Shown here piece by piece: positions 14,564 through 16,335 of a DNA stretch of 16,335 bases. The notes under the pieces were generated by a model. That model saw only the letters and a list, made by a program, of their open reading frames with translations, searched no databases and had not been told where the DNA came from. Each line of letters opens with the position of its first letter. Positions within the stretch are counted from its first letter, which is position 1. The position numbers and the translations under genes are program-made. Source of the DNA: Victivallales bacterium (GTDB taxonomy: Bacteria; Verrucomicrobiota; Lentisphaeria; Oligosphaerales; Oligosphaeraceae); NCBI GenBank assembly GCA_017964325.1, contig JAGCSE010000054.1, forward strand, positions 1 through 16,335, given 5' to 3'.

Positions 14564-15202
14564 ATGATCTATTCCTTCGACATTTTCGATACAGTCATCG
14601 GGCGGCGTGTTCAGAAGCCTACCGACATCTTCCGCCTTGTGTCCGCAAGGCTTTTGGAACAGCATCCCGAAATTCCGCGCAATGTCGTGGAGAATTTCCA
14701 TGACCTGCGTCGCAAGGCGGAAGCAGACGCCCGAAAAGCCTCTTCCGCGGAGGACATCAATTTTGATGACATCTATGACCAGTTGGCCAAAACATGCTCC
14801 CTTTCAAAGGAGCAGCGCGATTTCCTCCAGATGTTCGAGCTCCGTCTCGAACTGGAGAACACGCGCCCCATCCGCGCCAATGACCGGATGGTCCACGATC
14901 TGCTCGCGAAAGGCGAACGCGTCATCTTCATCTCCGACATGTATCTGCAATCATTTTATATCAAACAACTTCTGGCAAAAGCCGAACCAATCTTCGCAGA
15001 CCTGCCGCTCTACGTCTCCAACGAATGCGGACTCATGAAACAGACAGGCTCCCTCTTCAAATACGTCCTCCGACAGGAGAACATCCGCCCAGAGGAACTC
15101 GTCCATCGCGGCGACAATCCCGTCGCCGATCTCGAAATGCCGCAGTCACTCGGCATCAAAACGGATTTCTACGACCGCTCAACTCCTTCTCATTGGGATT
15201 AA
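14564..15202 (+). CDS. HAD-superfamily hydrolase (COG5610-like)
   Basis: A 212-residue protein with all four HAD motifs: SFDIFDTVIGR (4-14) with nucleophile D6 and D9; FISDMYL (122-128) with S124; GLMKQTGSLF (156-165) with K159; and HRGDNPVADLEMPQSLG (181-197) with D184 and D189. A helical cap lies between motifs I and II (about 20-115). The DIFDT opening and the GDNxxxDxxxP motif recall HAD proteins found with surface-polysaccharide genes; these hydrolyse phosphate esters, substrate unknown. It is cytosolic, with no signal peptide. The ATG at 14564 begins exactly at the fold start (MIYSFDIFDT) and no clear Shine-Dalgarno precedes it; longer upstream readings run antisense into the aminotransferase gene and are not credible. 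A DUF2284 gene starts 33 bases downstream, suggesting one transcript. Confidence 0.85.
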   Translation: MIYSFDIFDTVIGRRVQKPTDIFRLVSARLLEQHPEIPRNVVENFHDLRRKAEADARKASSAEDINFDDIYDQLAKTCSLSKEQRDFLQMFELRLELENTRPIRANDRMVHDLLAKGERVIFISDMYLQSFYIKQLLAKAEPIFADLPLYVSNECGLMKQTGSLFKYVLRQENIRPEELVHRGDNPVADLEMPQSLGIKTDFYDRSTPSHWD

Positions 15203-15235
15203 CCATCGTATTATCAACATTTAAAAGGCTTTCAC

Positions 15236-15784
15236 ATGGCAACTATACCCTTCAAACCAGAATACACCATCGACGATTTGAAACGAATTGGCGTCACCAG
15301 ATACGGCTTCATCAAGACGACTGACATCGTCTTCGACCCGCAGGCCTTGAAACTCTGTGAAAGCAACGCATGCCGCCGCTATGGAAAATACTGGACCTGC
15401 GCGCCAGGCAGCGGTCCGCTGGAACAGTCAAAAGCGACCTGCCATTCCTATTCCGACGCGCTCGTCTTCTGCTCCGTCTATGAACTGGAGGATTCATACG
15501 ACGTCGAAGGAATGGCACGCGGCGGAACGGAATTCCGCAATGTCTGCGACAGGCTCTACGACCTGTTGACACCGCCTTTCAAGCTCCTTTCGACGGGCGG
15601 CTGCCATCTCTGCAAGACCTGCACATATCCAGACGCCCCGTGCCGTTTTCCCGACCGTATGTCGCCCTCCATCTCCAGCTATGGCATCATTGCCGCCAAG
15701 CTTGCGGAATGTGCAGGAATGCCTTACATTAATGGTGAAAACACCGTCACCTATTTCGGGCTTGTCTGCTTTGGCAAGGCCTGA
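15236..15784 (+). CDS. DUF2284 cysteine-rich metal-binding protein
   Basis: A 182-residue protein with the DUF2284 (COG5423-like) cysteine pattern: C41 and C46 in LCESNACRRYGKYWTCAPG (40-58), with C55 at the end of that block, then GGCHLCKTCTYPDAPCRFP (121-139) with C123, C126, C129 and C136, and SPSISSYGI (143-151) after it. C69, C79 and C104 lie in between. The spacing suggests one or two metal or iron-sulfur sites; the family is described as predicted metal-binding and has no firm function. It is soluble, with no membrane segment. AAAAGG lies 7 bases before the ATG. It sits 33 bases after the HAD gene and 41 bases before a membrane-protein gene on the same strand, so it is probably part of a three-gene transcript. 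Confidence 0.87.
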   Translation: MATIPFKPEYTIDDLKRIGVTRYGFIKTTDIVFDPQALKLCESNACRRYGKYWTCAPGSGPLEQSKATCHSYSDALVFCSVYELEDSYDVEGMARGGTEFRNVCDRLYDLLTPPFKLLSTGGCHLCKTCTYPDAPCRFPDRMSPSISSYGIIAAKLAECAGMPYINGENTVTYFGLVCFGKA

Positions 15785-15825
15785 AATCGCTCCGTCCCTT
15801 CTGTTCTTTTCGTCCCTTCACAAAA

Positions 15826-16335
15826 ATGCCTGATACACCTAATACTATAGAAACAAAGCCCTTGCAGGATACGGCGCAACCCACGACACAGCCTGTTCCG
15901 CCAGAAGAAGAGTCTCCAGAAACGACGCCCCTCCTCCACTCCGTCCCGCAACCAGAGAACCACAGCGACAGCATCCAAAATGTCATTTCGACGCTAAGCA
16001 CCAGTGCATCGGAAATAGGCAACTGGTTTGAAAACCACCAGACGCAACTTCTCGCAGGAGGCATCAGCGTCGTGGTCACCGTTCTTTTCTTCGTCGCCAT
16101 CCTGCTGAGCCTGCGGCACGTTGTCAGCATCGGCATCGGAAAGCTTTCTTCCAGCCTTGGAAAACTCATCCGCAGGCTCTCCATGCACATCTCGCTACTG
16201 TTCCTGCTTACGGGACTTTCCTACAGCAACAGCCTCATCCAGTTCCCAAGCCAGATCGACCACATCATCAACAGGATATTCTTCGCTCTTTTCATCGTCG
16301 TCTTCCTGGCGGGAATCCTCAGCATCATCAACGCG
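15826..16335 (+). CDS. Membrane protein, N-terminal part (possible MscS-type mechanosensitive channel), runs off right edge
   Basis: Open for 170 codons from the ATG at 15826 to the window end. Residues 1-50 are rich in Pro, Glu and Thr (for example PVPPEEESPETTP) and look disordered; there is no signal peptide. Three membrane segments follow: about 75-97 (QLLAGGISVVV... to LLSLR), 119-138 (MHISLLFLLTG...) and 149-169 (NRIFFALFIVVFLAGIL...). A basic linker (KLIRRLS, 113-119) lies between the first two. Spaced helices followed by a further helix at the truncation resemble the start of MscS-family channels, but the diagnostic pore helix and beta domain lie beyond the window, so the assignment is tentative. 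No clear Shine-Dalgarno precedes the ATG. It begins 41 bases after the DUF2284 stop; the gap holds two copies of CGTCCCTTC (15793 and 15811). Confidence 0.55.
   Translation, partial: MPDTPNTIETKPLQDTAQPTTQPVPPEEESPETTPLLHSVPQPENHSDSIQNVISTLSTSASEIGNWFENHQTQLLAGGISVVVTVLFFVAILLSLRHVVSIGIGKLSSSLGKLIRRLSMHISLLFLLTGLSYSNSLIQFPSQIDHIINRIFFALFIVVFLAGILSIINA

Noticed and set aside
14371..14565. 63 to 65-residue N-terminal extension of the aminotransferase
   Set aside because: It would overlap the start of the divergent HAD gene, has no family counterpart, and the ATG at 14370 has a well-spaced GAGG.
1..16335. tRNA, rRNA, CRISPR array, transposase, phage or toxin-antitoxin genes
   Set aside because: Looked for by eye in all gaps and frames; no cloverleaf, spaced repeat array, transposase motif or typical small gene pair was found.

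Overview
The window looks like an ordinary chromosomal stretch of a carbohydrate-degrading, probably anaerobic or gut-type bacterium. It has a GH106 rhamnosidase-like enzyme, a GH16 enzyme, an Asp-box (sialidase-like) exoenzyme, a sugar isomerase/epimerase-type TIM barrel and a sugar-alcohol-type dehydrogenase. Most genes carry Shine-Dalgarno sequences (AAGGAG, AAAGG, GAGG). Gene content is compatible with the PVC group (Lentisphaerota or Kiritimatiellota), but this is inferred from gene mix only and is not firm. There is no rRNA, tRNA, CRISPR array, insertion sequence or phage gene in the window.

Layout. Positions 1-3959 (minus strand) hold a WaaP/Kdo-type small kinase-like gene, then a GH16 gene, then a GH106 gene that runs off the left edge. 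Positions 4170-6125 (minus) encode a translational GTPase of the EF-G/Tet ribosomal-protection type. Diverging from it on the plus strand, 6223-7074 is an AP-endonuclease/xylose-isomerase-like TIM barrel and 7171-8826 an unusually long zinc-dependent medium-chain dehydrogenase, probably one sugar-conversion unit. A hairpin at 8851-8898 separates them from a convergent AAA_14/DUF4143 ATPase (8908-10224, minus), which is visibly more AT-rich than its neighbours.

A 301-base, dyad-rich regulatory region (10225-10525) leads into a secreted Asp-box protein (10526-12301, plus). Its 3' end overlaps by 14 bases the 3' end of an arylamine N-acetyltransferase (12288-13103, minus). That gene lies 22 bases behind a DegT/DnrJ/EryC1/StrS PLP aminotransferase (13126-14370, minus). 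Diverging from the aminotransferase is a plus-strand run: a HAD-family hydrolase (14564-15202), a cysteine-rich DUF2284 protein (15236-15784) and the N-terminal part of a membrane protein, possibly MscS-like (15826 to the right edge).

Points most worth a second look: the dehydrogenase seems to contain two consecutive Rossmann-like units; the Tet-like GTPase has an EF-G-like rather than a Tet-like domain IV loop; the aminotransferase/N-acetyltransferase pair resembles the gene logic of ansamycin amide formation; and the sialidase-like gene sits behind perfect 16-base and 12-base palindromes and 40-base-spaced direct repeats. No clearly new multi-gene system can be claimed from sequence alone. 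All family names come from motif recognition by eye.
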